DNA from: Pseudomonas jessenii
Lineage (GTDB): Bacteria > Pseudomonadota > Gammaproteobacteria > Pseudomonadales > Pseudomonadaceae
Reading direction: 5' to 3'
Assembly (NCBI RefSeq): GCF_002236115.1
Contig: NZ_NIWT01000005.1
Coordinates: 124,001 to 188,000 of the forward strand
Length of the DNA stretch: 64,000 nt
Positions 1 to 10,173 of this stretch are shown one piece after another. A program made the translations under genes and the position numbers. The notes under the pieces are model-generated. The model had not been told where the DNA came from. It made no database searches and was given only the letters and a program-made list of their open reading frames with translations. Numbering within the stretch: the stretch's first letter is position 1; each line of letters starts with the position of its first letter.

Positions 1-20
1 TGTGTCCGCCCCCGATCCAC

Positions 21-48
21 TGTGGGAGCGAGCTTGCTCGCGATGGCG
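21..48. repeat. REP element, single arm (partner outside window)
   Basis: The palindromic core GGGAGCGAGCTTGCTCGCGA is present. It lies just downstream of purU. Only one arm is visible, so the second arm of the usual REP doublet probably lies upstream of base 1. Confidence 0.85.
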
Positions 49-50
49 AT

Positions 51-908
51 TTAAAGAACGACCGTTCTGTTGGCGTTCAAAAACACTCTTCTCTCGATGT
101 GATACCCAACCGCCCTCGCCAAAGTCAGCCCTTCGATATCCCGCCCCTTGGCGATCAGGTCTTCCGGATAATGGCTGTGGTCCACCGCCTCCACACCCTG
201 GGCAATGATCGGGCCTTCATCCAGGTCGTTGTTGATGTAATGCGCGGTGGCGCCCACCAGTTTCACGCCCTTGTTGTAGGCCTGGTGGTAGGGCTTGGCG
301 CCCTTGAAACCGGGCAGCAGGGAGTGGTGGATGTTGATCGCCTTGCCATCGAGCTTGCGGCACAGCTCCGGCGACAGCACTTGCATGTAGCGCGCAAGGA
401 TCACCAGTTCCGCACCGGACTCTTCAATGACCTGCCATACCTGACGTTCCTGGGACGGCTTGTCGTTCGGATCCAGCGGGAAGTGGTAGTACGGAATCTG
501 GTGCCAGTCAGCCAGCGGCTTGAGGTCCGGGTGGTTGGAGACCACGGCGGCCACGTCCATCGACAACTGGCCGATGCGCTGGCGATAGAGCAAATCGTTG
601 AGGCAGTGATCGGCCTTGGAAACCATGATCACCACTTTCGGCCGGTAGTTCGGCGCGGTCAGTTCGAAGATCATGCCAAAGGCTTCACCGCGCTCGGCGA
701 GGCCCGCGCGGAAGGACTGCTCGTCGAAACCGTCAGGCTGGCGGAATTCCACACGAATGAAGAAACGGCCCGAGAGTCGGTCATCGAAGGAATGGTGCTC
801 GGTGACGTAGCAGCCCTGCTCGAACAGAAAGCGGGTCACCGCGTCCACGGTGCCGAGGACGCTGGGGCAGTCGGCGGTCAGAATCCATGTGTCTGGGGCG
901 CGGCTCAT
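51..908 (-). CDS. purU: Formyltetrahydrofolate deformylase PurU
   Basis: PurU hydrolyses 10-formyl-tetrahydrofolate to formate and free tetrahydrofolate in the cytoplasm. Here it recycles the C1 carrier loaded by sarcosine oxidase. The 285-residue product has an N-terminal ACT-like domain (WILTADCPSVLGTVDAVTRF) and a C-terminal formyl-transferase fold with the conserved INIHHSLLPGF segment (Asn and catalytic His) and the later DLDEGPI (catalytic Asp). The start was put at the ATG at 908, giving MSRAPDTW; an upstream in-frame extension is REP sequence. It is the last gene of the glyA-soxBDAG-purU unit, separated from soxG by a REPIN. A housekeeping purU probably exists elsewhere; this would be the pathway copy. 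Confidence 0.95.
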   Translation of the reverse strand: MSRAPDTWILTADCPSVLGTVDAVTRFLFEQGCYVTEHHSFDDRLSGRFFIRVEFRQPDGFDEQSFRAGLAERGEAFGMIFELTAPNYRPKVVIMVSKADHCLNDLLYRQRIGQLSMDVAAVVSNHPDLKPLADWHQIPYYHFPLDPNDKPSQERQVWQVIEESGAELVILARYMQVLSPELCRKLDGKAINIHHSLLPGFKGAKPYHQAYNKGVKLVGATAHYINNDLDEGPIIAQGVEAVDHSHYPEDLIAKGRDIEGLTLARAVGYHIERRVFLNANRTVVL

Positions 909-950
909 GGTGCGGTGACTCCTGTGATATCTAAAGATGACGCTGCATCT

Positions 951-1050
951 TGTGGGAGCGAGCTTGCTCGCGATGGGCGTCAACGATAACGCGTACTTAC
1001 TGGATCAACGCGTCGCCCTCAAGTCCATCGCGAGCAAGCTCGCTCCCACA
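951..1050. repeat. REPIN (inverted REP doublet), soxG-purU gap
   Basis: Two REP arms face each other: TGTGGGAGCGAGCTTGCTCG at the left and its reverse complement ending at 1050. The roughly 45-base spacer resembles that of the pairs at 11009, 19813, 23945 and 54836 (GTTAACGATGACGCG-like text). Confidence 0.9.
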
Positions 1051-1077
1051 AGTGATCGCCTCCATGGCGGGTGGTGA

Positions 1078-1710
1078 TCAGGCCTGAACGCTGAGGCCGA
1101 ATTCGGCAGAAGCATCCTGCAACCACAGCCACCAGTAATCCGAGAAGCTGCGACGAATCAGCAGTTCCCAGGTGTCTTCGGCGGTGTGACGGATCATCAG
1201 TTGCGACTTGGCGAACACCGTGCCGACGGCTTTGCCCACCGGGAAGTTGTTCGGGTGCACGTCGTAGCTGGTGGACTTCATCAGCACCTGGCGCACGTTC
1301 GGGCCGCTCAGTTCGAGGAGTTGCTGGCCGCCGCTGACGTTGACGATCGCAATGTGCAAATCGCCCAGCGCTTTGCGCAGTTTTTGCTCGGCGGCCAGTT
1401 CTTCACCGGTCGGCACGATCAGCAGCCACTCATCCGGCCCCATCCATTGCAAACTGGTTTCGCCTTTGACGATGACGCTCAGCGCGCCCGGCAACTCGAT
1501 GCCCAGGGCCTTGTGCACGCCCGCGGCAAACGCGGCATCGTGGCCATCGCCGCGGATGGTCAGGTGGCCGAGGAGTTTTTTCTCACGCACGGTCACGCCG
1601 GCGTTCTTGCGACCCTTGCCCACCAGGCTGGCGAGGTCGGCGTGATGCAGCGACGACTCGGCCTTGGCCCCGGAGGTTGGGCGTTGTTGGTAAACATTGG
1701 CTGCGGTCAT
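1078..1710 (-). CDS. soxG: Sarcosine oxidase gamma subunit SoxG
   Basis: This is a small subunit of heterotetrameric sarcosine oxidase, which oxidatively demethylates sarcosine to glycine, passes the C1 unit to tetrahydrofolate and releases hydrogen peroxide. The 210-residue protein has the gamma-subunit look: MTVREKKLLGHLTIRG, a GPDEWLLIVP segment and NVSGGQQLLELSGPNVRQVL, which resembles the GcvT fold. The ATG at 1710 (MTAANVYQQRP) was chosen because the longer in-frame reading runs through a REP pair. It follows soxA after 156 bases that hold two REP arms in back-to-back orientation, which may lower its expression relative to soxA. Confidence 0.95.
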   Translation of the reverse strand: MTAANVYQQRPTSGAKAESSLHHADLASLVGKGRKNAGVTVREKKLLGHLTIRGDGHDAAFAAGVHKALGIELPGALSVIVKGETSLQWMGPDEWLLIVPTGEELAAEQKLRKALGDLHIAIVNVSGGQQLLELSGPNVRQVLMKSTSYDVHPNNFPVGKAVGTVFAKSQLMIRHTAEDTWELLIRRSFSDYWWLWLQDASAEFGLSVQA

Positions 1711-1763
1711 AAAGCACCTGTTTTGAATTCTGTTGGTTCTGGCCCTTGTGGTGGCTGTTCTAT

Positions 1764-1837
1764 CGCCATCGCGAGCAAGCTCGCTCCCACAGGGGTTAGG
1801 CGATCTCCTGTGGGAGCGAGCTTGCTCGCGATGGCGG
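1764..1837. repeat. REP pair in tail-to-tail orientation, soxA-soxG gap
   Basis: A reverse arm (CCATCGCGAGCAAGCTCGCT) is followed after a short spacer by a forward arm. This is the opposite relative orientation to the pair at 951-1050. It sits inside the sox operon. Confidence 0.9.
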
Positions 1838-1866
1838 CAGCTCACACCCCACAGGACCCGAAGCCT

Positions 1867-4800
1867 TTACACGTTCTGGCGTTCGCCTTTCGGATCAAAG
1901 AACACCGAAGAAACGATTTCCGCCTCGATCACGCTGCCGTCCGCCAATGGCGCGAAGACACGCTCGCCCATGCGGTTCAGGCCGCCCTTGACTACGCCCA
2001 TGGCGAACGAATAGCCCAGGGAGTTGTGCAGGTAACTGGAAGTCACGTGACCCACCATGGTCATCGGGATGGCTTGCTTGGTGTTGAACACCAGTTGCGC
2101 ACCTTCCGGCAGCCATTTGGTCGGATCGATCGGTTTCAGGCCAACCAGTTGCTTGCGCTGATCACGCACGCAGTCTTCACGGTTCATGCCACGCCAGCCG
2201 ATCCACGAGAACGGTTTGGTGCGACCGACACACCAGCCCATGTTCAGGTCGTCCGGGGTCATCGAGCTGTCAGTGTCCTGACCGACGATGATGAAGCCCT
2301 TCTCGGCCCGCAGCACGTGCATGGTTTCGGTGCCGTACGGCGTCAGGTTGTACTTCTTGCCGGCGTCGACGATTTTTTCCAGCACGCCCATGGCGTAGTC
2401 GGCTTGCACGTTGACTTCGTACGACAGTTCACCGGTAAACGAAATCCGGAACACCCGCGCCGGCACACCACCGACCAGACCTTCTTTCCAGGTCATGAAC
2501 GGGAAGGCTTCGCTGCTCAGGTCGATGTCGGTGACTTCAGCAAGCAGCTTGCGGCTGTTCGGCCCGGACAGGGTCATGGTCGCCCAGTGGTCGGTGACGG
2601 AGGTGAAGTACACCTTCATGTCCGGCCATTCGGTCTGGTGGTACAGCTCCAGCCACTGCAGCACACGAGCCGCGCCGCCGGTGGTGGTGGTCATGACGAA
2701 ATGGTTGTCGGCCAGGCAAGCCGTCACGCCGTCGTCGAAGACCATGCCGTCTTCTTTGCACATCAGGCCGTAACGGGCCTTGCCCACATCGAGCTTGGTC
2801 CAGGCGTTGGTGTAGACGCGGTTGAGGAACTCACGCGCATCCGGGCCCTGGATGTCGATCTTGCCCAGGGTCGAAGCATCGAGCAGGCCGACGCTGTCGC
2901 GCACGGCTTTGCATTCGCGCTTCACCGCGGCATGCAGGTCTTCACCGGATTTCGGGAAGTACCAAGGACGCTTCCACTGGCCGACGTCTTCGAACTCGGC
3001 GCCGTTTTTCAGGTGCCATTGATGCAGTGCGGTGTAACGCACCGGCTCGAAGATGTGCCCACAGTGACGACCGGCCACGGCGCCGAAAGTCACCGGCGTG
3101 TAGTTCGGACGGAACATGGTGGTGCCCATCTGCGGGATGGTCACGTTCAGCGAGCGGGCAGCGATGGCCAGGCCGTTGACGTTGCCGAGCTTGCCCTGAT
3201 CGGTGCCGAAGCCCAGTGCGGTGTAGCGCTTGACGTGCTCGACCGACTCGAAGCCCTCGCGGGTCGCCAGTTCGATGGCGGCGGCGGTGACATCGTTTTG
3301 CAAGTCGACGAATTGCTTCGGTGCCCGTGCGGTGCTCTTTTCATGGGGCACCTGGAACAGCGCCAGGGTCGGCTCTTCGAGACGGCTCAGGGCTTTCGGC
3401 AGTACGCCTTCAACCGTCTGGAATCCGGCTTCAGCAGCGGCGCGAGCGCCACCTTCAAAACCGTCGGCCAGGGAATCGCCAAGGCCGTAGACGCCGTTGA
3501 TGCCACCGACGCACACGCGTTTCTGCGGTGCTTCGCCCGGTACGAAACCGAGGATGTCTTCACGCCAGATCGGCTTGCCACCCAGGTGCGAAGCCAAGTG
3601 AACCACCGGGCTGTAGCCACCGGAGCTGGCAACCACGTCGCAGTCGAGCCATTCGCCAGGGCTGGTCACGGTGTGGGCCTTGACGTCGATGGCGGCCACA
3701 CGGGCAGCGGTCACGTGCTTGCTGCCACGAGCCTCGATCACGGCACTGCCGGTGAGGATGCGGATGCCTTTGGCGCGGGCTTCTTCCACCAGCGCACCAC
3801 GCGGATTGCTGCGGGCGTCGGCGATGGCCACCACTTGCAGGCTGGCATCGAGCCAATCCAGGGCAACGCGGTAGGCGTGGTCGTTGTTGGTCGACAGCAC
3901 CAGCTTCTTGCCCGGTGCCACGCCGTAACGACGCACGTAGGTCGAGATGGCGCCGGCGAGCATGTTGCCCGGCACGTCGTTGTTGCCGTAGACCAATGGA
4001 CGCTCGTGAGCGCCGGTTGCCAGTACCACGCGATTGGCGCGGACCCGGTGAATGCGCTGACGCACCTGGCCAATCGGTGCGCGGTCGCCGAGGTGATCGG
4101 TCAGGCGCTCGTGAATGGTCAGGAAGTTGTGGTCGTGGTAGCCGTTGACGGTGGCGCGCGGCAACAGCAGCACGTCCGGGGTGTTCTTCAGCTCGTCGAT
4201 GACGCTGGCCACCCACTCCATCGCAGGCTTGCCGTCGAGGCTTTCGCGTGAATCGAGCAGGCTGCCGCCGAACTCTTCCTGTTCATCGGCGAGGATCACC
4301 CGGGCACCGCTGCGCGCAGCCGCCAGGGCAGCCGCCAGACCAGCAGGGCCAGCACCGACGATCAGCACGTCGCAGTGCTGGTTCATGTAGTCGTAGGTGT
4401 CCGGATCGTTTTCGGTCGGCGAGCGACCAAGACCGGCGGCCTTACGAATGTACTTCTCGTAGGTCATCCAGAACGATTGCGGGTACATGAAGGTTTTGTA
4501 GTAGAAGCCCGGTGGCATCAGCTTGCCGCCGACCTTGCCGAGAATCCCCATCATGTCGTTGTTCACGCTCGGCCAGCCGTTGGTGCTGGTGGCGACCAGG
4601 CCTTGATACAGCGCCTGTTGCGTGGCACGCACGTTCGGGATCTGCGTGGCTTCGGTGGCGCCGATCTGCAGTACCGCGTTCGGCTCTTCGGCACCGGCGG
4701 CGAAGATACCGCGCGGACGGGAATACTTGAAGCTGCGACCGATGATATCGACGCCGTTGGCCAGCAGTGCAGCGGCCAGGGAATCGCCTTCGAAGCCTTT

Positions 4801-4884
4801 GTAGTTCTGGCCGTTGAAGGTGAAGGTCAAGACTTTGTTGCGGTCGATCCGTCCGCCATTGGACAGGCGATTGATCTGGCTCAT
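1867..4884 (-). CDS. soxA: Sarcosine oxidase alpha subunit SoxA
   Basis: SoxA is the large, roughly 1000-residue subunit of heterotetrameric sarcosine oxidase. It binds NAD+ and tetrahydrofolate and forms 5,10-methylene-tetrahydrofolate. The 1005-residue product has an N-terminal ubiquitin-like region (FTFNGQNYKGFEGDSLAAAL), a dinucleotide fold with DVLIVGAGPAGLAAALAAAR near residue 175, and a C-terminal GcvT-like folate domain beginning near residue 600 (GLLDASTLGKIDIQGPDA). The start ATG at 4884 overlaps the soxD stop by 4 bases (ATGA), so translation is coupled. Length and domain order match the full family form. Confidence 0.97.
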   Translation of the reverse strand: MSQINRLSNGGRIDRNKVLTFTFNGQNYKGFEGDSLAAALLANGVDIIGRSFKYSRPRGIFAAGAEEPNAVLQIGATEATQIPNVRATQQALYQGLVATSTNGWPSVNNDMMGILGKVGGKLMPPGFYYKTFMYPQSFWMTYEKYIRKAAGLGRSPTENDPDTYDYMNQHCDVLIVGAGPAGLAAALAAARSGARVILADEQEEFGGSLLDSRESLDGKPAMEWVASVIDELKNTPDVLLLPRATVNGYHDHNFLTIHERLTDHLGDRAPIGQVRQRIHRVRANRVVLATGAHERPLVYGNNDVPGNMLAGAISTYVRRYGVAPGKKLVLSTNNDHAYRVALDWLDASLQVVAIADARSNPRGALVEEARAKGIRILTGSAVIEARGSKHVTAARVAAIDVKAHTVTSPGEWLDCDVVASSGGYSPVVHLASHLGGKPIWREDILGFVPGEAPQKRVCVGGINGVYGLGDSLADGFEGGARAAAEAGFQTVEGVLPKALSRLEEPTLALFQVPHEKSTARAPKQFVDLQNDVTAAAIELATREGFESVEHVKRYTALGFGTDQGKLGNVNGLAIAARSLNVTIPQMGTTMFRPNYTPVTFGAVAGRHCGHIFEPVRYTALHQWHLKNGAEFEDVGQWKRPWYFPKSGEDLHAAVKRECKAVRDSVGLLDASTLGKIDIQGPDAREFLNRVYTNAWTKLDVGKARYGLMCKEDGMVFDDGVTACLADNHFVMTTTTGGAARVLQWLELYHQTEWPDMKVYFTSVTDHWATMTLSGPNSRKLLAEVTDIDLSSEAFPFMTWKEGLVGGVPARVFRISFTGELSYEVNVQADYAMGVLEKIVDAGKKYNLTPYGTETMHVLRAEKGFIIVGQDTDSSMTPDDLNMGWCVGRTKPFSWIGWRGMNREDCVRDQRKQLVGLKPIDPTKWLPEGAQLVFNTKQAIPMTMVGHVTSSYLHNSLGYSFAMGVVKGGLNRMGERVFAPLADGSVIEAEIVSSVFFDPKGERQNV

Positions 4885-5210
4885 ACCTTCTCTCCCAGAG
4901 CCGTGCTGGCCGCTTTCGGGCTATCGGTCTTGTCGGTGAATTGTGGCTTGGTGCCGATCTTGTAGGTTTCGAGAATCTCGTAGGTCACGGTGTCGCGGGT
5001 GACGTTGAAGTACTGACGGCAACCGGCGACGTGATCCCACAGCTCGTGGTGCAGACCGCGCGGGTTATCGCGGAAGAACATGTAGTCGCCCCACTCCTCG
5101 TCGGTGCAGCTGTTCGGATCCAGTGGGCGCGGGATGTGCGCCTGGCCGGATGCATGGAATTCCTCTTCGGAGCGCAGTTCGCCGCAGTGAGGACAGAAGA
5201 TATGCAACAT
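4881..5210 (-). CDS. soxD: Sarcosine oxidase delta subunit SoxD
   Basis: SoxD is the zinc-binding small subunit of heterotetrameric sarcosine oxidase. The 109-residue protein starts MLHIFCPHCGELRSEEEF, giving a Cys6-x2-Cys9 pair, and later has WDHVAGCRQYF with the expected His and Cys for the second half of the zinc site. It lies 14 bases after soxB and overlaps soxA by 4 bases. Family length is typical. Confidence 0.97.
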   Translation of the reverse strand: MLHIFCPHCGELRSEEEFHASGQAHIPRPLDPNSCTDEEWGDYMFFRDNPRGLHHELWDHVAGCRQYFNVTRDTVTYEILETYKIGTKPQFTDKTDSPKAASTALGEKV

Positions 5211-5224
5211 GGGGATTTCTCCTG

Positions 5225-6475
5225 TTAGTGGGCAACCGCAGCAGCGCCGTGTTCGTCGATCAACGCACCGTTGTGGAAACGGTCGATGGAGAAAGGTGCA
5301 GCCAGTGGGTGCATTTCACCCTTGGCCAGGCTTGCGGCAAATACGTTGCCCGAGCCAGGTGTAGCCTTGAAGCCACCGGTGCCCCAACCGCAGTTGAAGA
5401 ACATGTTCGGTACCGGAGTTTTCGAAATGATCGGGCAGGCATCCGGCGTGGTGTCGACGATGCCGCCCCACTGACGGTTCATGCGTACCCGCGACAGCAC
5501 CGGGAACATCTCGACGATGGCCTGGATGGTGTGTTCGATCACCGGGTACGAACCACGCTGGCCGTAGCCGTTGTAGCCGTCGATACCGGCGCCGATCACC
5601 AGGTCGCCCTTGTCGGACTGGCTGATGTAACCGTGTACGGCGTTGGACATGATCACGCTGTCGATAATCGGCTTGATCGGCTCGGACACCAGCGCTTGCA
5701 GCGGGTGGGATTCGATCGGCAGGCGGAAACCGGCGAGCTTGGCCATGTGCCCGGAGTTACCGGCGGTCACTACGCCGACGCGCTTGGCGCCGATGAAGCC
5801 CTTGTTGGTTTCAACGCCGATGCACACGCCGTTTTCCTTGCGGAAACCGATCACTTCGGTCTGCTGGATCAAGTCCACGCCGAGGGCGTCGGCGGCCCGG
5901 GCAAAGCCCCAGGCCACGGCATCGTGACGGGCCACGCCGCCGCGACGCTGGACGGTGGCGCCCATCACCGGGTAGCGGGTGTTCTTGGAGCAGTCGAGGT
6001 ACGGAATCTCGTCGGCAACCTGCTTGGCATCGAGCAGTTCACCGTCCACGCCGTTGAGGCGGTTGGCGCTGACCCGACGCTCGGAATCACGAATGTCCTG
6101 CAGGGTGTGGCACAGGTTGTAGACGCCGCGCTGGGAGAACATCACGTTGTAGTTGAGGTCCTGGGACAGGCCTTCCCACAGTTTCATCGCGTGTTCGTAC
6201 AGGTGCGCCGACTCGTCCCACAGGTAGTTGGAGCGAACGATGGTGGTGTTGCGCGCGGTGTTACCGCCGCCCAGCCAGCCTTTCTCGACCACGGCCACGT
6301 TGGTGATGCCGTGTTCCTTGGCCAGATAGTAGGCCGTGGCCAGACCATGCCCGCCACCACCGACGATGACCACGTCGTAGACCTTTTTAGGGGTCGGCGT
6401 GCGCCACATTTTCTGCCAGTTTTCATGATGGCTGAGAGAGTGTTTGAAGAGGCCGAAGCCCGAGTAGCGTTGCAT
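5225..6475 (-). CDS. soxB: Sarcosine oxidase beta subunit SoxB
   Basis: SoxB is the flavin subunit that dehydrogenates sarcosine and carries FAD plus covalent FMN in characterised enzymes. The 416-residue protein has YDVVIVGGGGHGLATAYYLA near residue 33 for FAD binding. ARHDAV with His184 is the best candidate for the covalent FMN histidine, inferred from family knowledge. Two ATGs lie 6 bases apart; the one at 6475 (MQRYSGFG) was chosen because GGAG lies 9 bases upstream, while the one at 6481 would leave only 3. It lies 23 bases after glyA. Confidence 0.96.
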   Translation of the reverse strand: MQRYSGFGLFKHSLSHHENWQKMWRTPTPKKVYDVVIVGGGGHGLATAYYLAKEHGITNVAVVEKGWLGGGNTARNTTIVRSNYLWDESAHLYEHAMKLWEGLSQDLNYNVMFSQRGVYNLCHTLQDIRDSERRVSANRLNGVDGELLDAKQVADEIPYLDCSKNTRYPVMGATVQRRGGVARHDAVAWGFARAADALGVDLIQQTEVIGFRKENGVCIGVETNKGFIGAKRVGVVTAGNSGHMAKLAGFRLPIESHPLQALVSEPIKPIIDSVIMSNAVHGYISQSDKGDLVIGAGIDGYNGYGQRGSYPVIEHTIQAIVEMFPVLSRVRMNRQWGGIVDTTPDACPIISKTPVPNMFFNCGWGTGGFKATPGSGNVFAASLAKGEMHPLAAPFSIDRFHNGALIDEHGAAAVAH

Positions 6476-6498
6476 AGTCATTTACTCCAAAACCGCAC

Positions 6499-7752
<1,254 letters not shown>

Positions 7753-7795
7753 CGCGTCTCTCCCAGCGGCGGCGGTGCGCCATTCGTCTCGGTGA

Positions 7796-7818
7796 GGCAC
7801 TGGCTTTTCGGCAGTGCC
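7796..7818 (-). promoter_or_regulatory. Hairpin or operator in the glyA-sox leader
   Basis: A 7-base perfect inverted repeat, GGCACTG and CAGTGCC, is separated by 9 bases (GCTTTTCGG). It lies 44 to 66 bases before the glyA start. It could be an operator half-site pair or a leader stem. No T-run follows, so it is not a terminator. It does not resemble a glycine riboswitch. Confidence 0.45.
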
Positions 7819-7923
7819 CTTTGGTAGCGATGGTATGACTGGCTTGGAGTCGTCAAATGCCTACGGGCGCCACGCAAAGGTGCGTTTACGACATGGGAAG
7901 AAAAGGCTGGCCTGAGGATATCT

Positions 7924-8057
7924 CTGTGGCGAGGGGGCTTGCCCCCGTTCGGCTGCGAAGCAGTCGCAGTTTCAGCAGGTGCGGTTTATCTGAAAAACTG
8001 CCTTTTAAGCGTTTGGGGCCGCTACGCAGCCCAACGGGGGCAAGCCCCCTCGCCACA
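7924..8057. repeat. REP doublet of a second family (GGGGGCTTGCCCCC core)
   Basis: The left arm is TGTGGCGAGGGGGCTTGCCC and the right arm is its reverse complement ending near 8056. The arm differs from the GAGCGAGC family. A second copy lies at 46827-46961 with the same layout. Confidence 0.85.
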
Positions 8058-8066
8058 AAAGCAGGG

Positions 8067-8807
8067 TCAGGCGATAACCTGTCGCACTGCGAGCAACAGC
8101 AGAAAATGCAAGGGATAGAGCGCATACGCCCAGCGCCGCATCGGTGGTGGTTTTACGCCCTTTGCATGTCGCAATAAGAACAGCCCGAGCCATGGCGCAA
8201 TCAGGCACGTGACGATGGCCGGAATTGCCGCGACATTGCCCAGGCGAGTGGCGTAATACAGCACCTGCCACTGATTGGCCGCCAGGCATACCAACCCCGC
8301 CAACAGCGCGAAATACCAGGGCCGTTGCAGTACCGGCAGCATCGCCAGCGGCAACAGAACGCCAAAGAAACCGAACATCAATCGCTGGGAGAAAAACCCT
8401 GCCAGCAGCAACGCGCCGACGGCCAGCAGGCGCGACGCAAGCACCGGCTGCTGCCAGCCACGAATCACCAGCAAGCCCAGGGCAAGGGTGGGCAGCACGT
8501 TCAAGGTGTCGGGATTGTGAATATACATCCGGTAAGGAATTTCACTCACCGCGCTAAACAGCAACAACCAGCCCAGATAGCGCCATTGCCCACCGTCCAC
8601 CAGAACAGGCTTTCGTGACAGATTGGCCGCCATCGCCAGGCAGAACCACGGGAATGCCAGCCGCCCCGGCACATACAACAGATCGGCGGAATAACCGACA
8701 TATCGCAGGTGATCGAGCACCATGCTTAAAAGCGCCAACCACTTGAGCAGATCCAGTGCCCCGTCGCGCTGCTTTAAGTGCATGGCCTTGTGCATCGTCA
8801 CGTGCAT
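8067..8807 (-). CDS. TraX-family membrane protein
   Basis: This is a 246-residue polytopic inner-membrane protein that I place in the TraX family, named for an F-pilin acetylase. The visible support is the start-proximal DLLKWLALLSMVLDHLRYVG, with the family's Lys..Ala..MxxDH pattern, and about eight further hydrophobic segments such as LLAVGALLLAGFF. No conjugation genes lie nearby, so a chromosomal acyltransferase role is only inferred. The ATG at 8807 has AGGG 5 bases upstream; two more in-frame ATGs follow within 24 bases and could be used instead. It stands alone between the sox operon and the threonine aldolase gene. Confidence 0.75.
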   Translation of the reverse strand: MHVTMHKAMHLKQRDGALDLLKWLALLSMVLDHLRYVGYSADLLYVPGRLAFPWFCLAMAANLSRKPVLVDGGQWRYLGWLLLFSAVSEIPYRMYIHNPDTLNVLPTLALGLLVIRGWQQPVLASRLLAVGALLLAGFFSQRLMFGFFGVLLPLAMLPVLQRPWYFALLAGLVCLAANQWQVLYYATRLGNVAAIPAIVTCLIAPWLGLFLLRHAKGVKPPPMRRWAYALYPLHFLLLLAVRQVIA

Positions 8808-8939
8808 AATTGCCCTTCGACTGTGTATGTTCCCGACAGCGACATCCTGTGCGCTCCACCTGACGATCTTGGGTACAGTGCGCACCCTCATTGACCACGG
8901 GACGCTTCACCATAGGCATCTCGACCACGGAAGCAGGCC

Positions 8940-9980
8940 ATGACCGACAAGAGCCAACAATTCGCCAGCGACAACTATTCCGGCATCTGCCCTGAAGCCT
9001 GGGCCGCCATGGAGCAGGCCAACCACGGCCACCAGCGCGCATACGGCGACGACGAATGGACCGCCCGCGCCTCCGACGGATTCCGCAAACTGTTCGAAAC
9101 CGACTGCGAAGTGTTTTTTGCCTTCAACGGCACCGCCGCCAACTCGCTGGCGCTGTCGTCGTTGTGCCAGAGTTACCACAGCGTGATCTGCTCGGAAACC
9201 GCCCACGTCGAAACCGACGAATGCGGCGCCCCGGAATTCTTCTCCAACGGCTCCAAACTGCTGATCGCCCGTACTGAAAACGGCAAGTTGACCCCGGAAT
9301 CGATCCGCGAGGTCGCGCTCAAGCGCCAGGACATCCACTACCCGAAACCCCGTGTGGTGACCCTGACCCAGGCCACCGAAGTCGGCAGCGTCTACACCCC
9401 GGACGAAATCCGCGCCATCAGCGCCACCTGCAAGGAACTGGGCCTGAACCTGCACATGGACGGCGCACGATTCTCCAACGCCTGCGCCTTCCTCGGCTGC
9501 ACCCCGGCTGACCTGACCTGGAAGGCCGGCGTCGACGTGCTGTGCTTCGGCGGCACGAAAAACGGCATGGCCGTGGGCGAGGCGATTCTGTTCTTCAACC
9601 ACAAACTGGCCGAAGACTTCGATTACCGCTGCAAACAGGCCGGACAGCTTGCTTCAAAAATGCGCTTCCTGTCGGCGCCGTGGGTCGGGATCCTGGAAAA
9701 CGACGCCTGGCTCAAATACGCCAACCACGCCAACCACTGCGCGCAATTGCTGGCCGAACTGGTCAGCGACATCCCCGGCGTGGAGCTGATGTTCCCGGTA
9801 CAGGCCAACGGCGTGTTCCTGCAACTGTCGGAACCGGCCATCGCCGCACTGACCGCCAAGGGCTGGCGTTTCTACACTTTCATCGGCAACGGCGGCGCAC
9901 GCTTCATGTGCTCGTGGGACACCGAGCAAGAGCGCGTGCGTGAATTGGCGAAGGACATTCGCGAAGTGATGTCTCACTAA
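8940..9980 (+). CDS. ltaE: Low-specificity L-threonine aldolase
   Basis: This PLP enzyme cleaves L-threonine or L-allo-threonine to glycine and acetaldehyde and can act on other beta-hydroxy amino acids. The 346-residue product contains LHMDGARFSNA and the PLP lysine in CFGGTKNGMAVGEA. The N terminus MTDKSQQFASDNYSGICPEA matches the usual start of the family. It sits between the sox and gbc units, which fits glycine metabolism, but no shared transcript is evident. The symbol follows common Pseudomonas usage; glyI is also used for this enzyme. Confidence 0.92.
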   Translation: MTDKSQQFASDNYSGICPEAWAAMEQANHGHQRAYGDDEWTARASDGFRKLFETDCEVFFAFNGTAANSLALSSLCQSYHSVICSETAHVETDECGAPEFFSNGSKLLIARTENGKLTPESIREVALKRQDIHYPKPRVVTLTQATEVGSVYTPDEIRAISATCKELGLNLHMDGARFSNACAFLGCTPADLTWKAGVDVLCFGGTKNGMAVGEAILFFNHKLAEDFDYRCKQAGQLASKMRFLSAPWVGILENDAWLKYANHANHCAQLLAELVSDIPGVELMFPVQANGVFLQLSEPAIAALTAKGWRFYTFIGNGGARFMCSWDTEQERVRELAKDIREVMSH

Positions 9981-9992
9981 CACTCTAAACCC

Positions 9993-10084
9993 TGTGGGAG
10001 CGAGCTTGCTCGCGATGAGGTCAGCACATCCAGCATTGATGTCGACTGACACTCCGCTATCGCGAGCAAGCTCGCTCCTACAGG
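9993..10084. repeat. REPIN downstream of ltaE
   Basis: Inverted REP arms CTGTGGGAGCGAGCTTGCTC and the complement ending near 10084 flank a spacer with ATGTCGACTGACACTCCGCT. That spacer is shared with the pairs at 42229, 51810 and 56168. Confidence 0.9.
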
Positions 10085-10173
10085 GTGTACCCACCTCTAC
10101 GTTCGCACCTGAAGACTTCGTCTACATTGTTTGTCGAGCCTTTGCTCACATAACAACAATCAGGAGCGTACGC

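Noticed and set aside
1186..4251. A 1021-codon open frame on the plus strand across soxA and soxG
   Set aside because: It is antisense to clearly conserved genes, its translation is His, Gly and Val-rich without any domain, and high G+C third-position bias creates such long shadows.
7753..7900. A glycine riboswitch upstream of glyA
   Set aside because: No tandem aptamer-like conserved stems were recognised; only a short inverted repeat is present.
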